Program-made: the position numbers and the translations under genes | NCBI GenBank assembly: GCA_035578155.1 | Contig: JAPWDM010000001.1 | Location: 78,373,472 to 78,437,471 of the forward strand | Reading direction: 5' to 3' | DNA from: Brachynemurus nebulosus | Taxonomy: Eukaryota; Arthropoda; Insecta; Neuroptera; Myrmeleontidae | Length of the DNA stretch: 64,000 nt | Part shown: piece after piece, positions 1 to 10,065 of the stretch | Numbering within the stretch: the first letter of the stretch is position 1 | Layout: each line of letters opens with the position of its first letter | Notes under the pieces: generated by a model | Database searches by the model: none | Told to the model about the DNA's origin: nothing | What the model saw: only the letters and a program-made list of their open reading frames with translations

Positions 1-479
1 CGGTCCACATCTTTTCATAGACACAGATTTAGGTGAGAGTGTATTAACACCGCTTCATTCCATTCCTACAGAAATAAATTTGTATGAATCTGGGACATAT
101 AGGCACTTATAAAAAAAAATTCTATAGGCCACTACACCGCTTTTGTGAAAATACTGGAGCAGTGGTTTGAATTCAATGATATGTCTAAAAAAGGATCGTA
201 TCGTCGAGTTAAAGATGGAACAAGTGTATATGGCATATGCACATTTCTGTATTTATATTTTAAAATAAAATTCTTTATTTAAATTCTCAAATTTGTTTCT
301 TTATTTTCAAAAACCTGACCCTATATAACAAAGATGGAAAAAATATTTTCAAAAAATTACTTTTTTCTTATTCCAAAATGAAATTTGAAAAAAATCTTTT
401 TATAGAATATGTATAACCTATAAAACTTTTTTAAATCTGGAAATTGATGGAGGTCAATATCTTTCTTAAAAAATTAAAA
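1..479. other. AT-rich stretch without a recognised gene
   Basis: No open frame of note on either strand. The bases are AT-rich with homopolymer runs. Nothing beyond background repeats is seen before the dispersed repeat that starts near 480. Confidence 0.5.
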
Positions 480-690
480 TGAAAAGCATCCATCTGTACG
501 CCCATCGCAGCATCCTGAATAACAACGAATTTCTGTTTAGAAGAATTAGTTTTTCGCGGAAACTAGCTGGCACAGAATAATTGTCCAAAACTTTTTTCTG
601 TGATTTTCCTTCTCTTTCCAATGTAAAAGAATGTCGCAGAAACTTTTAAACTTGAGGAAATTTTGGCAAAAAACTTATGTTCTATATACG
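480..690 (-). repeat. Dispersed repeat (family A), partial copy
   Basis: On the minus strand this matches two other stretches of the window, 50270-50550 (minus) and 55310-55570 (plus). All three share the order GCCAAAATTT..., then a block like GAAAAACTAATT, then GAAATTCG, ending in CAGGATGCTGCGA. Identity is moderate, so the copies are old. There are no terminal repeats or coding capacity; the type of element is unknown. Confidence 0.7.
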
Positions 691-699
691 GCACATTGT

Positions 700-1200
700 A
701 GCACACGCCTAGTATCATATAGCACAACCTTTCTTGTTTGAAAAATACAAAATAGCGGGGCTAACTTTATACTTAAAATTAGTTTTTGACTCTAAAAATC
801 CTAATTTTCAAAATTCATTCTTTTCATTTACGGCACAAGGTGGCACAGGTCTAGCACAATGAAGCACAACCTTTCTTGTTTGAAAAAGAAAAAACGGTGG
901 GGCTAATTTTATACCTAAAATCAGTTTTTGGCTCTAAAAATCGCAATTTTCAAAATTCATTTTTTTTATTTACGGTACATGGTAGCACATGCCTAGCACA
1001 ATGCAGCACAACCTTTTTTGTTTGAAAGGACAAAATGGCGCGGCTAACTTTACACCCAAAATTGGTTTTTGGCTCTAAAAATCGCAACTTTCAAAATTGT
1101 TTTTTTTTTTATTTACGGCACATGGTAGCACATGTCTAGCACAATGCAGCGCAATCTATTTTGTTTGAAAATGATAAAATGGCAGGGCTAAGTTTACGGA
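700..1200. repeat. Tandem array, about 142-bp unit, four copies
   Basis: The landmark AGCACAACCTTTCTTGTTTG recurs at about 721, 863, 1005 and 1148, giving spacings of 142, 142 and 143. Each unit also carries ACGGCACA..GTAGCACA, GGGGCTAACTT and TTTTTGGCTCTAAAAATCGC blocks. A related array with a 135-136-bp unit lies at 43840-44200, so this is a dispersed minisatellite or the tandem core of an element. Confidence 0.85.
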
Positions 1201-1417
1201 CATATCGCACACCTAGATCTAAAAGGAGCTAACTCAAAAATTGTGATTTTTGAGTTATACACACCATCGAATTCCTTAAATCACTGCCTATCGACCAACA
1301 AAACTCATTTTAGAATATTTCCACTACTCGACGCTATACTCGTATGTCACCAGAAGTCCTTTTTACTGAACGGGCACTATCTTCCCACCAAAACAGACAT
1401 TGCTAGTTGTAATTAGT

Positions 1418-1583
1418 TTTATAAGCCGAGCGCACGTGTCCGTTGTTAGCATAGTGGAGTTTTTTGAGTGGTATCCGTGTTGTTAAAAATTGACGCAGTG
1501 TTATTTTGAGTTATCGCCGTTTTGATGGCTAATGCTGAGTAAATCATTATAACATTTTGAGTTGAACCAGTATGGCTGGTAAG
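1418..1583 (+). promoter_or_regulatory. Possible promoter, 5' UTR and truncated first exon
   Basis: A TATA-like TTTATAA lies at 1418-1424. It is followed by GC-richer DNA, then an ATG at 1572 in the context ACCAGTATGGCTGGTAAG, directly followed by a consensus donor GTGAGC at 1584. The four coding residues would be M-A-G-K. This looks like a gene start whose first coding exon is very short. No later exon was recognised downstream, where a fold-back element begins at 1784, so it may be an orphan. The similarity to very short first exons of conserved nuclear genes such as histone variants is only suggestive. Confidence 0.25.
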
Positions 1584-1783
1584 GTGAGCAAAGGTTTTGT
1601 TTTTATTTAGACTTGTTACCGTATTGTTGAAACATTTTAAAATTTGTAGTTCAAATTAAATCCTTTTTTAAGTGACGATAGGAGTATTTTTATCTTCATA
1701 TAATTTTACTTTTGTCCTAGCAACTACACAGTTTCGTTCTGTTTAAACATAAATTTTTGAGTTAGATTTGTACGTATTAGATC

Positions 1784-4121
1784 TTACAAGGAGCATCACG
1801 GGGGTGTACCCCTCCGATTTTGTTTATTCTTTGATATGTTGTAGAACATCGAAAAATAAGAGACACGTATTTTTTTTTAGTGGCTGTGAAACGTTCTGAA
1901 GGGGTGAAATCACCCTTCAAAAATTGGGGTAAAAATTTAATTTGTTAAATATCTCGAAAACGGTAAGAGATAGAGCAAAAGTTTAAATTGGCGATATTGC
2001 TCTTTTTTAAAGAGCTATCTATTGATATGCTTGTTTAAATTACGTCAACAGGGATGGTTGGGGGTTAAAATTTAGGGGTTAACTTTACGAAAAGAGAGTA
2101 AAAAATACAATATTTTAAAATTTTGTTTACAGATTTCAAATCTACGTGAAAAGATCTAATTGACCTGTTTTTGTTCAATTTCATAATATTTAGTTTAGGG
2201 GTAAGTAACTAGTTGATGACTGTGTTGACATAATCATACTTTTTGAGCCATTCAGGACCTTCTTCATCTAAAATAGCTTAAAGCAATCGTAGCAACGTAA
2301 AAATGATATTCTCGAATTCGAAATTCAGTTTGATCAACATTGGAGGGGGGGGGGGGGGGGGAAGGTAAGTCAACCTCTTAAATTACATACAATCATTTTT
2401 TTAGTACTAGTGTCTATATATTTTTTAAGGGTAGCAAGTTATGGGCGTTCCAACCGTATTACGACTATAAAAACATAGTTTTCGTTATCGAAAATTATCG
2501 ATATCGAAAATATGGATAGGGGAGAACAGGACATGTTAACACAGTTTTTAGTTTTCGATTTTTCTAATTTTTTGTATTACAGCTATTTACATGCTTTTTA
2601 TACTTAAATATAACTTGATTATTAAGCTTCATTTTGACACCTATAAAAACCTTCCTTCTATCATACCTTTTTAGATATTTAACTTTTTGTTGAGTGATGT
2701 CGCCTGTATAAACATACCCCCTTTACGGGGCATGTTTATACAGTACCTAGGGTAAGTATACACACTTTCTAAAATGAGAAAAAATACGGCTAACAACTGT
2801 AAAAAGAAACAAATAAATATGCGAATCAGTTTTATTAGCAAAAAAAGAACACAAAGCTTCAAAATTCAAATACCAAAAAATATAAAATAACGAAAAATTC
2901 ATCGGATCTACAAATCAGTTAGAATGAGTCACAGTCAAAATCACTGTCACAGTTCATGCACACAAAAAAAATTGAATCAGTTTCAATAAACCTACAGTTA
3001 TCATATGTGTAAAGATACCCTATGTGCCTTGTGTAAACTTGCCCCTTCGGCATATTCTCAACAAAATATAACCTATAAATTTTTTTAATAAGATTAGCAT
3101 TTAACAAACTATCTTAAAATAGCCGTAAAAGAACGGCCTAACAAGATAATCCATTATGAATTGTAAAGATCTAATAGTATAATTACTATTCACATCAACA
3201 TAGTAGTGTAAAAATTTACTCATTTCAAAATAAATCACAAATTCTGCTCTACGTTGTTTGTTACTAATAGTGCTGATTGCAAACTGATGTACTTGCAAAT
3301 GGCAGTCTCAGTAACTTGTTTGGCCTGACAAGTGCTGCGCTCCGATCAACGGTTTGTGTGTTATAAGGAATGTGTAAACTTACCCCTGTCCCAAACTTGC
3401 CCCGGTCTTCCCTATATTTGAAGATGGATAATACATACGATAGTGTAATTATCGAAACACTTATTTTGACATTACTATCCTCCGCAAGTATGTTAATAAT
3501 ATAAATGAGTGTATGAAAACGTAACGTAATTTAAGAGGGTGACTCACTTCCCCCCCCTCCAATGTTAATCAAACTGAATTTTGAATTCAAGAATATCATT
3601 TTTACGTTGTTATAATTGTTTTAAGCTATTTTCCATGGAGTAGTTCCTAAATTACTCAAATAGTATCATTATATCAACACAGTTACCTTCTAGTTACTCA
3701 TCCCTAAACTTAATATTATGAAATTGAGCAAAAACAGGTCAATTAGATTTTTTCACGTAGATTTGAAATCTGTAAACAAATTTTTAATATATTGTATTTT
3801 TAACCCTCTTTTCGTAAAATTAACCCCTAAATTTTAACCCCCAACCACCCCTGTTGATGTAATTTAAGCAAGTTGCATCTCAATAGACAGCTCTTTAAAA
3901 AAAAGCAATATCGTCTGTTTAAACTTTTGCTCTATCTCTTACCGTTTTCGAGATATTTAACAAATTAAATTTTTACCCCAATTTTTGAAGGGTGATTTCA
4001 CCCCTTCAAACCGTTTTACAGCCGCTAAAAAAAAATACGTGTCTCTTATTTTTCGATGTTCTACAACATATCAAAGAATAAACAAAATCGGAGGGGTACA
4101 CCCCCGTGATGCTCCTTGTTA
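1784..4121. mobile_element. Fold-back element with about 600-bp inverted arms
   Basis: The left arm (1784-2395) is the imperfect reverse complement of the right arm (3515-4121). Both outer ends carry ACAAGGAGCATCACGGG, then an AAAATCGG box, a GAAGGGGTGA box and an ATATCTCGAAAACGGTAAGA box. The arms meet G or C runs (2344-2361 and 3549-3556) at their inner edge. No clean target duplication is visible. There is no transposase: short open frames inside are fragments. The element shares internal boxes with the fold-back at 46.6-48.6 kb, so both belong to one wider family. Confidence 0.75.
2519..3412. mobile_element. TA-flanked MITE nested in the fold-back element
   Basis: Ends are GGGGAGAACAGGACATG on the left and, read inward from the right, GGGAAGACCGGGGCAAG. 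Both are flanked by TA (2517-2518 and 3413-3414). Subterminal motifs of the type CTTACCCC and CTTGCCCC repeat inside. About 894 bp. This fits a non-autonomous Tc1/mariner-type element. The open frames inside are short and not recognisable as proteins. Confidence 0.55.
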
Positions 4122-4275
4122 GACGTATCTGTTAGATGAATAGCCGTAAAAAACACTCAGAGAATATCGGCCCCTTCACAAGCGAAATTTATATGTAATA
4201 AATAATAATAGTTAATAAATATTTATACTAAGACTACACCTACTTAAAATTTTGGATAAAATTAAAGTAATAAAA

Positions 4276-4560
4276 TTAAGGCAATATGGGGAGCAGATTC
4301 AATACATTTCTCCATGTTTGTTTATCTCCTGCATAACGAATCCAGTAACATCCAGCGTAATTACGGAATTCATCCTCCCACCGAACTTTACATCTTCCTC
4401 TTGACCTGCAATGTCCCCATGGTACCCAGCAAGTAATTTTCTTGGACCACCTTTTATCTGCAGTTGGTAAAATATGTCCTGCCCACGACCATTTCAACTT
4501 TTTTATAAATAAACTTATACAGTTTATTCCTGTTAAAAATACAATTTATGTGAATTAATT
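4276..4560 (-). pseudogene. LINE ORF2, C-terminal region
   Basis: This encodes the tail of the RTE-like ORF2, downstream of the reverse transcriptase domain. The peptide begins LKWSWAGHI and has the pattern K.W.WAGH...DKRW, then RGR..VRWEDEFR, A...W and R.A.D...W, which is typical of the end of RTE polyproteins. It stays open for about 73 codons to the stop at 4276. Between it and the RT piece, at about 4500-4648, the frame is broken, but KRLSDRI-type sequence is still readable. It is part of the split LINE. Confidence 0.75.
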
Positions 4561-4647
4561 CTATCGGACAGTCTTTTGCACAGCATTGATCTTTGCATTT
4601 TTCGAACATTTATTGCAATTTTATTTTGGAGAGATTTAGTAAGCGCT

Positions 4648-5259
4648 TTAGTAAGTTTGGCAACCATATGCTAATGCAGGAACTACACATGTACTGAACA
4701 CCTTGGTCTTTGTTTGCTTAGGAAAGTTGCCCTTAACTATTTCTCTTAAAGACCAAAATTTTTTCCATGCATAAATACATCTTCTTTGAATTTCTTTTTC
4801 GAATTTGTCTCGAAACGTCATAATTTGTCCGAGATAAACTTCAACATACTGCAATTCTTGATTGTTTATTAATATAGAATTTCTGATGGAGTTAGTTAAA
4901 ATACTGATTTTTTCAAAATTTATAACTAGACCTGCCTTTTTCGCTTCGTTAGCCAAATCTTGTAACATAATTTTGATTTCGTCACTAGTGCTGGATATAA
5001 GTACAACATCCTCCGCAAATTCTAAATTGTTTAACTTCACACCGTTAACGTTGATACCATAACTGGACCAATCAAAGTGACTAAAAACTTTTTCCAAAAC
5101 ACAATTAAACAAAACGGGTGATAATGGATCTCCTTGTCTTATTCCGCGTTTAAGTTGAAATATCTGGCCTGGTTTTTCTGTTTGAAAGTATGCCTTGCTA
5201 CCATTATAACAAGAGTAAATTATTTTTAAAAGGTTGACGGTACTCCTGCTTCTGTTCAT
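4648..5259 (-). pseudogene. LINE ORF2, RT palm (3' half)
   Basis: Residues 1-203 of this open frame hold the second half of the reverse transcriptase: RGIRQGDPLSPVLFN (motif B) near residue 38, then LEFAEDVVLIS (motif C) near residue 80, then the conserved KAGLVINFEK stretch. Motif C should read FADD; here the first catalytic Asp is Glu (FAED), which would be expected to cripple polymerisation. Its 5' end overlaps the preceding frame at 5256-5259, so a one-step frameshift separates motif A from motif B. It belongs to the RTE-like LINE. Confidence 0.85.
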
Positions 5260-5311
5260 GCTTCTAGCATATATGAGTGTTCCACACTGTCAAATGCTTT
5301 ACGAAAATCAA

Positions 5312-5410
<99 letters not shown>

Positions 5411-6731
5411 GTATATTAAATTCAACTGATTTTTCCATTAGTTGGTTTACAGAGTGAATATTATCTAAAGTTGAAAAATTTTTCCGGAAACCGACTTGAT
5501 GAGTAGATAGATATTCATTAGTAATTTTTTCCAAACTTTTTTGAACCAATTTCATGAACACACGATACAGAACTGGTGTTAGACTTACAGGCCGGTGGTT
5601 ATTAATACATGATCTGTGGCCCTTTTTATGAAGCAGTATAATTTTAGAAATTTTCCATTGTTTAGGAATTTCTTGTGTGCTTAATATTTTATTAAATAGA
5701 ATTTGAATATATTTCGCTAGCACATCTGCAGCCTTTTTTATATGTTGTGATAGCATACCGTCAGGTCCAGGTGACGTATCATTTTTTAAATTCTTCACTG
5801 CCACAATAACTTCATCAATAAGAACATCTGGGATCTTTTGTGATGATTTGTTAACTCCTGGCTCTTTTAAAAATATGTCAGAATCATACAGCTTTCTGTA
5901 GAATTTAGTAGTAATATCTGATATCTCGTTTCTATTGTGACATAAATTTTCATTTTCATTTCTTAAAGCATCGATCCCAGAATATTTCAAATTAAGTTCT
6001 TTATGCATTTTTTTAGTTGAATTTGTAGATTCAATAATAGCTTGTATTTTCTTTGTTCTATATTCCTCAACATCCTGCTTTATTGCTTTTTCAACGAATT
6101 TTTTAAATTCACAAAATTCTATATTATTTCTTGCACTTTCGTATCTTAACTTTCTAAGTCTTCCTCTTTCTTTTATTAATTGTAATGTCCTTTCCGAAAA
6201 ATGGTATTTATTTGTTTTGTTGCGACGTGATTTATTTACATTTGCTGACATACTTGAGCTTTCAATTATCGCATTTTCTAAAACCTGGTAGAACTTATCA
6301 ACTGACATTTCTGAAAAACTCAATTTTGAAACACTTCCTAATTGTGATTCCAAACATTCTACATACTTGTTATCGTTTTCAACTATTTTCTTTGGTTTTT
6401 TGCCTGAATACTGAGTTTTCCGAAGTTGCTTGCTACTAAATACTAATGTTGCTCTTATAAGTTTGTGACCAGAATTAAATTTAAAACTGTTTAAAACTTC
6501 GAAATTTGTAATTATTTTTATATTGTTTGTCAATATGTAGTCCACCTCAAATTTTTGATTATTGGGAGAGCTCCATGTCCATCTTTGTGTAAGTTTCTTT
6601 AAAAAGTATGTATTAACAATTTTTAAGTTGTGACAAGCTGCGAAATTAACCAGGTGTGCACCTCTTTCATTGCGTTCTCCATAACCATATTTACCCCTAA
6701 CATTTTCTTCACCAGCGAGTAATTTGCCCAC
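5256..6731 (-). pseudogene. LINE ORF2, endonuclease C-part plus RT N-part
   Basis: The 491-residue open frame begins inside the APE-type endonuclease: KYGYGERNERG near residue 15, then WTWSSPNNQKFEVDYILTN (substrate-proximal region) and SGHKLIRA (catalytic SDH-like site, here SGH). RT follows with NLKNDTSPGPDG, WKISKIILLHKKG, NHRPVSLTP and QVGFRKNFSTLDNI. Before motif A (FIDFRKAFDSVEH) an Ile-Tyr repeat of about 30 residues interrupts the protein; it is encoded by a (TA)n microsatellite at 5321-5407 that happens to stay in frame. The piece continues upstream to about 7190 in broken frames. Confidence 0.9.
5321..5407. repeat. (TA)n microsatellite inside LINE RT
   Basis: About 87 bp of TA repeats sit inside the RT coding region, immediately upstream of the motif A codons. 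They probably grew from a short TATAT seed in codons for a PLYI-like peptide. Confidence 0.95.
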
Positions 6732-7190
6732 CCTGCTATTAAAGTCACCAATGACTAAATAGAAATCAACTTTTTTCTTTTCTTCTAAATTAGTTTATTC
6801 TAATTGGCTGTAAACAATTTCTACATCATCATTTGGCGATTCCGCAGTAGGCATGTGCACTTGAATTAAAAGTATCCTCGTTCGATGTGTTCTTATAGTT
6901 AAAAGAGCTATTCGTTCGCTTATTGTAACAAATTTTTCGATACAATTTTTATATCTTTTATTTACCAAGAACCCGACACCATAGGAACCATTAAGCGCTA
7001 CTGAATGACAAAATATATGACCATTCTTTGTTTCTTCTATTTTTAAAAAGTTTCTTTTATTTTTAAAAAGTTTCTTCTAATCTCAGCAAGCCCAATGATG
7101 TTCCAGTTTATATCATCTGAAGCGTGCTCCAATTCACACATGCGTTCTTTTGTTTTTAGGGTCCTTACATTAAATGAACAAATATAAAGT
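6732..7190 (-). pseudogene. LINE ORF2, endonuclease N-terminus
   Basis: In broken minus-strand frames this reads LYICSFNVRTLK (start of the APE-type endonuclease, with the metal-binding Asn), then ELEHASDDINWNIIGLAE, then NGSYGVGFLVNK, then VHMPTAESPNDD, and YLVIGDFNSRVGK, which joins the long frame at 6731. At least one stop falls between TAESPND and GDFN. The catalytic Glu of the LAE motif and the DFN motif are both legible. This is the upstream part of the RTE-like ORF2. Confidence 0.75.
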
Positions 7191-7410
7191 TTATCCTGCT
7201 TCTTAGTACTATTCTTATAATTTGAAGTAATATTTGCTTGTGAAGGATTTTGACCTATAACCCCCTCGATGATCAGTCGGCTTGGGGATAGTATATTTCC
7301 AAATTTTTGAATTTTCTTTTTATTATTTTTGGAGTAGTGTGTTGCAAATATTCATTGAAACCGTTTTCTTGCTTGCGTTCATCAACATTAGACGTCTTTG
7401 AAGGATCAGA

Positions 7411-7577
7411 TAATTGCTATTGAGTACAGGAAATATTAGAAAAATTAGTTACTCCAGATTTTTCCACAGTTACAGTTTCGGCTGGAGTTTTTGGTTCAGC
7501 GGTATTTTCAAGTTTCTGTGTAAAATTTGCGATAGAAGTTTGTTTAGTTGAAGGTCTTCGTTCACTAGAAGTAGAAC
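7411..7577 (-). pseudogene. LINE ORF1 C-terminal segment
   Basis: A minus-strand open frame encodes a Ser/Thr/Pro/Lys-rich tail (SSTSSERRPSTKQ..., AEPKTPAETVTVEK) with a stop near 7417. It lies between the ORF2 start (7190) and the left boundary of the 5.92-kb transposon (7578). Its best reading is the C-terminal part of ORF1 whose upstream part ends at 13502. The two sides are not in a single frame when the insert is removed with a simple TA duplication, so small indels must be assumed. Confidence 0.4.
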
Positions 7578-7924
7578 TATAGTATATCCGCTCCCGTCTC
7601 CACATTCCTAAAATTCCACAGTTTAATGCGATCAATTAAGAAAACACATACATCCAGTATAGTTATCTTTTTCTTCAGTTTTCTTCATTGTACCACAGTC
7701 GGTTGTGGAACAATAGCTATCGTTTGGTTTGTTCTCGGAAACAATTACAAGTACAAAATAAGTAAAGTGACTCCTCCTATATTTAGAACATAACTGGCAG
7801 TGGTTTGTTCAAACTGAAGCGATATAATAAAATAATATTTTAATAATAGATAATTGCTAACTAAATAAATTGCCAAATAAATTCAGTAATAGCAATTTTT
7901 CTGTTTTAATTATCTTGATTTGTT

Positions 7925-8308
7925 GGGCGATTCTCACGTGACGCACGGGACATTTTTGCAACAGAAACATTTTTTCATAAAAAATGCAATTAATAATAAA
8001 CAAAACAGAATGATTGTAATACGCAGAAAATGAATTAAAATTTTTTGAGCATATTATAATTTTTATCTGCAGTCCAGTACCCAAGATATAAGGCATAAAC
8101 TCACGTGACGCACGGGACATCGTACAAAACGAAGTTTATGTTTTATATTTGGAGTACTGCATTTCAGATATAAATTAAAATATGCTCAAAAAATTTTAAT
8201 CCAATTGCCCCATGTTATAAACTTTTTGTTTTGTTTGTTATTAATTTAATTTAAAAAAAAATGTTTTTATTTAAATTTTATGTCCCGTGCATCACGCGAG
8301 AATCGCCC
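7925..8308. mobile_element. MITE with GGGCGATTCTC inverted ends
   Basis: Arms at 7925-8070 and 8165-8308 are inverted copies; the outer 29 bp (GGGCGATTCTCRCGTGAYGC then ACGGGACAT) are the best conserved. The subterminal CTCACGTGACGCACGGGACA occurs a third time near 8100 in direct orientation. About 384 bp, no coding capacity, no clear target duplication. Confidence 0.75.
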
Positions 8309-8802
8309 TGATATCATTTTTGTATTTCTATTGTAAACTTCAAGGGACTGAACTTTACTTCTTCTTACTACAATATAATGTTATTATTAAAATTCCAAGA
8401 AGAAATGTATTTATTTATTTTTGTATAGGTACAGTGAATTAAGAGTAAATAAATATAATATTAAAATCATTAATATTTTGTACACATAAACTGGTACACT
8501 ATTTTAACAGCAAATACACTTTATATGGAATTGCTGGCGTCGTACAACGATTATTAGATATTGTTAATTAAGAACAGAATCCCTGCCTTAATAATAAATA
8601 TACTGAAAAAATTTTTATAATAAAAATTTCCAAATAAGATTACGTACTTACTTAAAATTGTCTCAGCTCATATATTACCGTTAATATTTACTCGTTTGTA
8701 CTAGCTTCATAAAATATATTTTAGGCATTATTTAACTTGGTGTCCATTTTTGAAATTTCAACCAATAAAAATTTAAGTGTCACTCAGTTTCGTTTTGTTG
8801 GT

Positions 8803-9056
8803 ATACTTTAACCATCGATATTTGGGATGACTTTTTGAGAGTGATTATAATCTTTTAAAAAGTTTAATTATTTTATTACTAGTACCAAATACCACCTTAT
8901 GTTCACTCCAATTATGTTTAAATATATTTCCTGTTTTATGAGTGACGGTTTCTTTTAAAATTTACCTGGATAAGTAAATAAATGCAACGAACAATACTAA
9001 TAATTATTGCTGTACTTGAAAAGTCATCCCATTTATATATGGTCAAACTTTATCAA
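8803..9056. mobile_element. Small inverted-repeat element
   Basis: GGGATGACTTTT with its flanking TTTRACCAT is present at about 8806-8843 and, inverted, at about 9016-9052. The arms are about 38 bp with several mismatches and enclose about 250 bp. Probably a decayed MITE inside the larger transposon. Confidence 0.4.
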
Positions 9057-10065
9057 TTGTCGGATTGAACAATTTATTTATGAAATATACATAATCATTG
9101 GCGGCTTTCTCAAAAATAAAATTAGTTCGCATAACCATAATTTGATTGTATTAAATAGAAACTAAATGTAAGAATAGTGAATCTTACCCTTTAATCTGAC
9201 TTTAAATTTATCTGCTGTTCAAAAATATGACATCTTAAGTAATATAATTAACCAAATAAACTAAAATAAAATGAAAAATATTACTTGACTACTGCTTTTA
9301 ACAGTTTATTTAGCTTATGTATAAGATTACATTTCAAACGTGAGGGTTTTTGTCAAAAGTACATACATATGGTATTTTATTTCTTATTTAATTGTAAACA
9401 TCCCAGATGTCTTACTTATGAACGAATATGCTGGACTATTGTTTTATCTGTTTAAATTTTTCTTCAAGGTTTTATATCCTGCATGACAAATTAGAAAAGG
9501 TAGAAGGTACCGTATTGTTGCAATGAATGATCTAAAATGACGACTACTTGTATTTTCGTATCACTTGAATGTATTTTCGTTTAAAGATACTAAATAATAA
9601 TTATTTATGTAAATGATAATGCTTTTAGTAATTAGATTTAATTAAATCAGTTCTGTTTTATAAAAAAATTTACAAAAAATGACTTAGAAATAAGAAAAGA
9701 AATAGTGACAGCTAATATTAAAGTTACCAAAATAATTAAATTTTGTAATTGAAACCTCTCTTTTATTATAAAGTAAGTCAAATAATCAGTTTATTTTTCA
9801 ATTAGTATTATAATACTATTCAATCACATGTATAGATGTTGTAAGTGAACCGCCACTGGATAGACTTCCTTCGCTATAATCTTTTCCCACTCTCCAAAAT
9901 TTTTATGTGACCAATCAGGAGAGTTCGACTTCTTTATTTACCGTTGAATTTTTATTCTAACATTGTGTCTTTACTTACAATTACACAAATTTTTACTTCG
10001 TTTATATTCGTTCGTACGCGTTTCGTAAAAATTTAATAGTATTTTTAAATCTTTTTTTTTTCATC
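9057..10065. other. Transposon 5' region and promoter area
   Basis: AT-rich DNA upstream of the transposase start at 10066, with no other open frame. A CCAAT box (GACCAATCAG) lies at about 9909-9918. No TATA box is obvious close to the start codon. Confidence 0.35.

Noticed and set aside
2671..3298. Several 60-codon frames
   Set aside because: They lie in the nested MITE and have no protein features.
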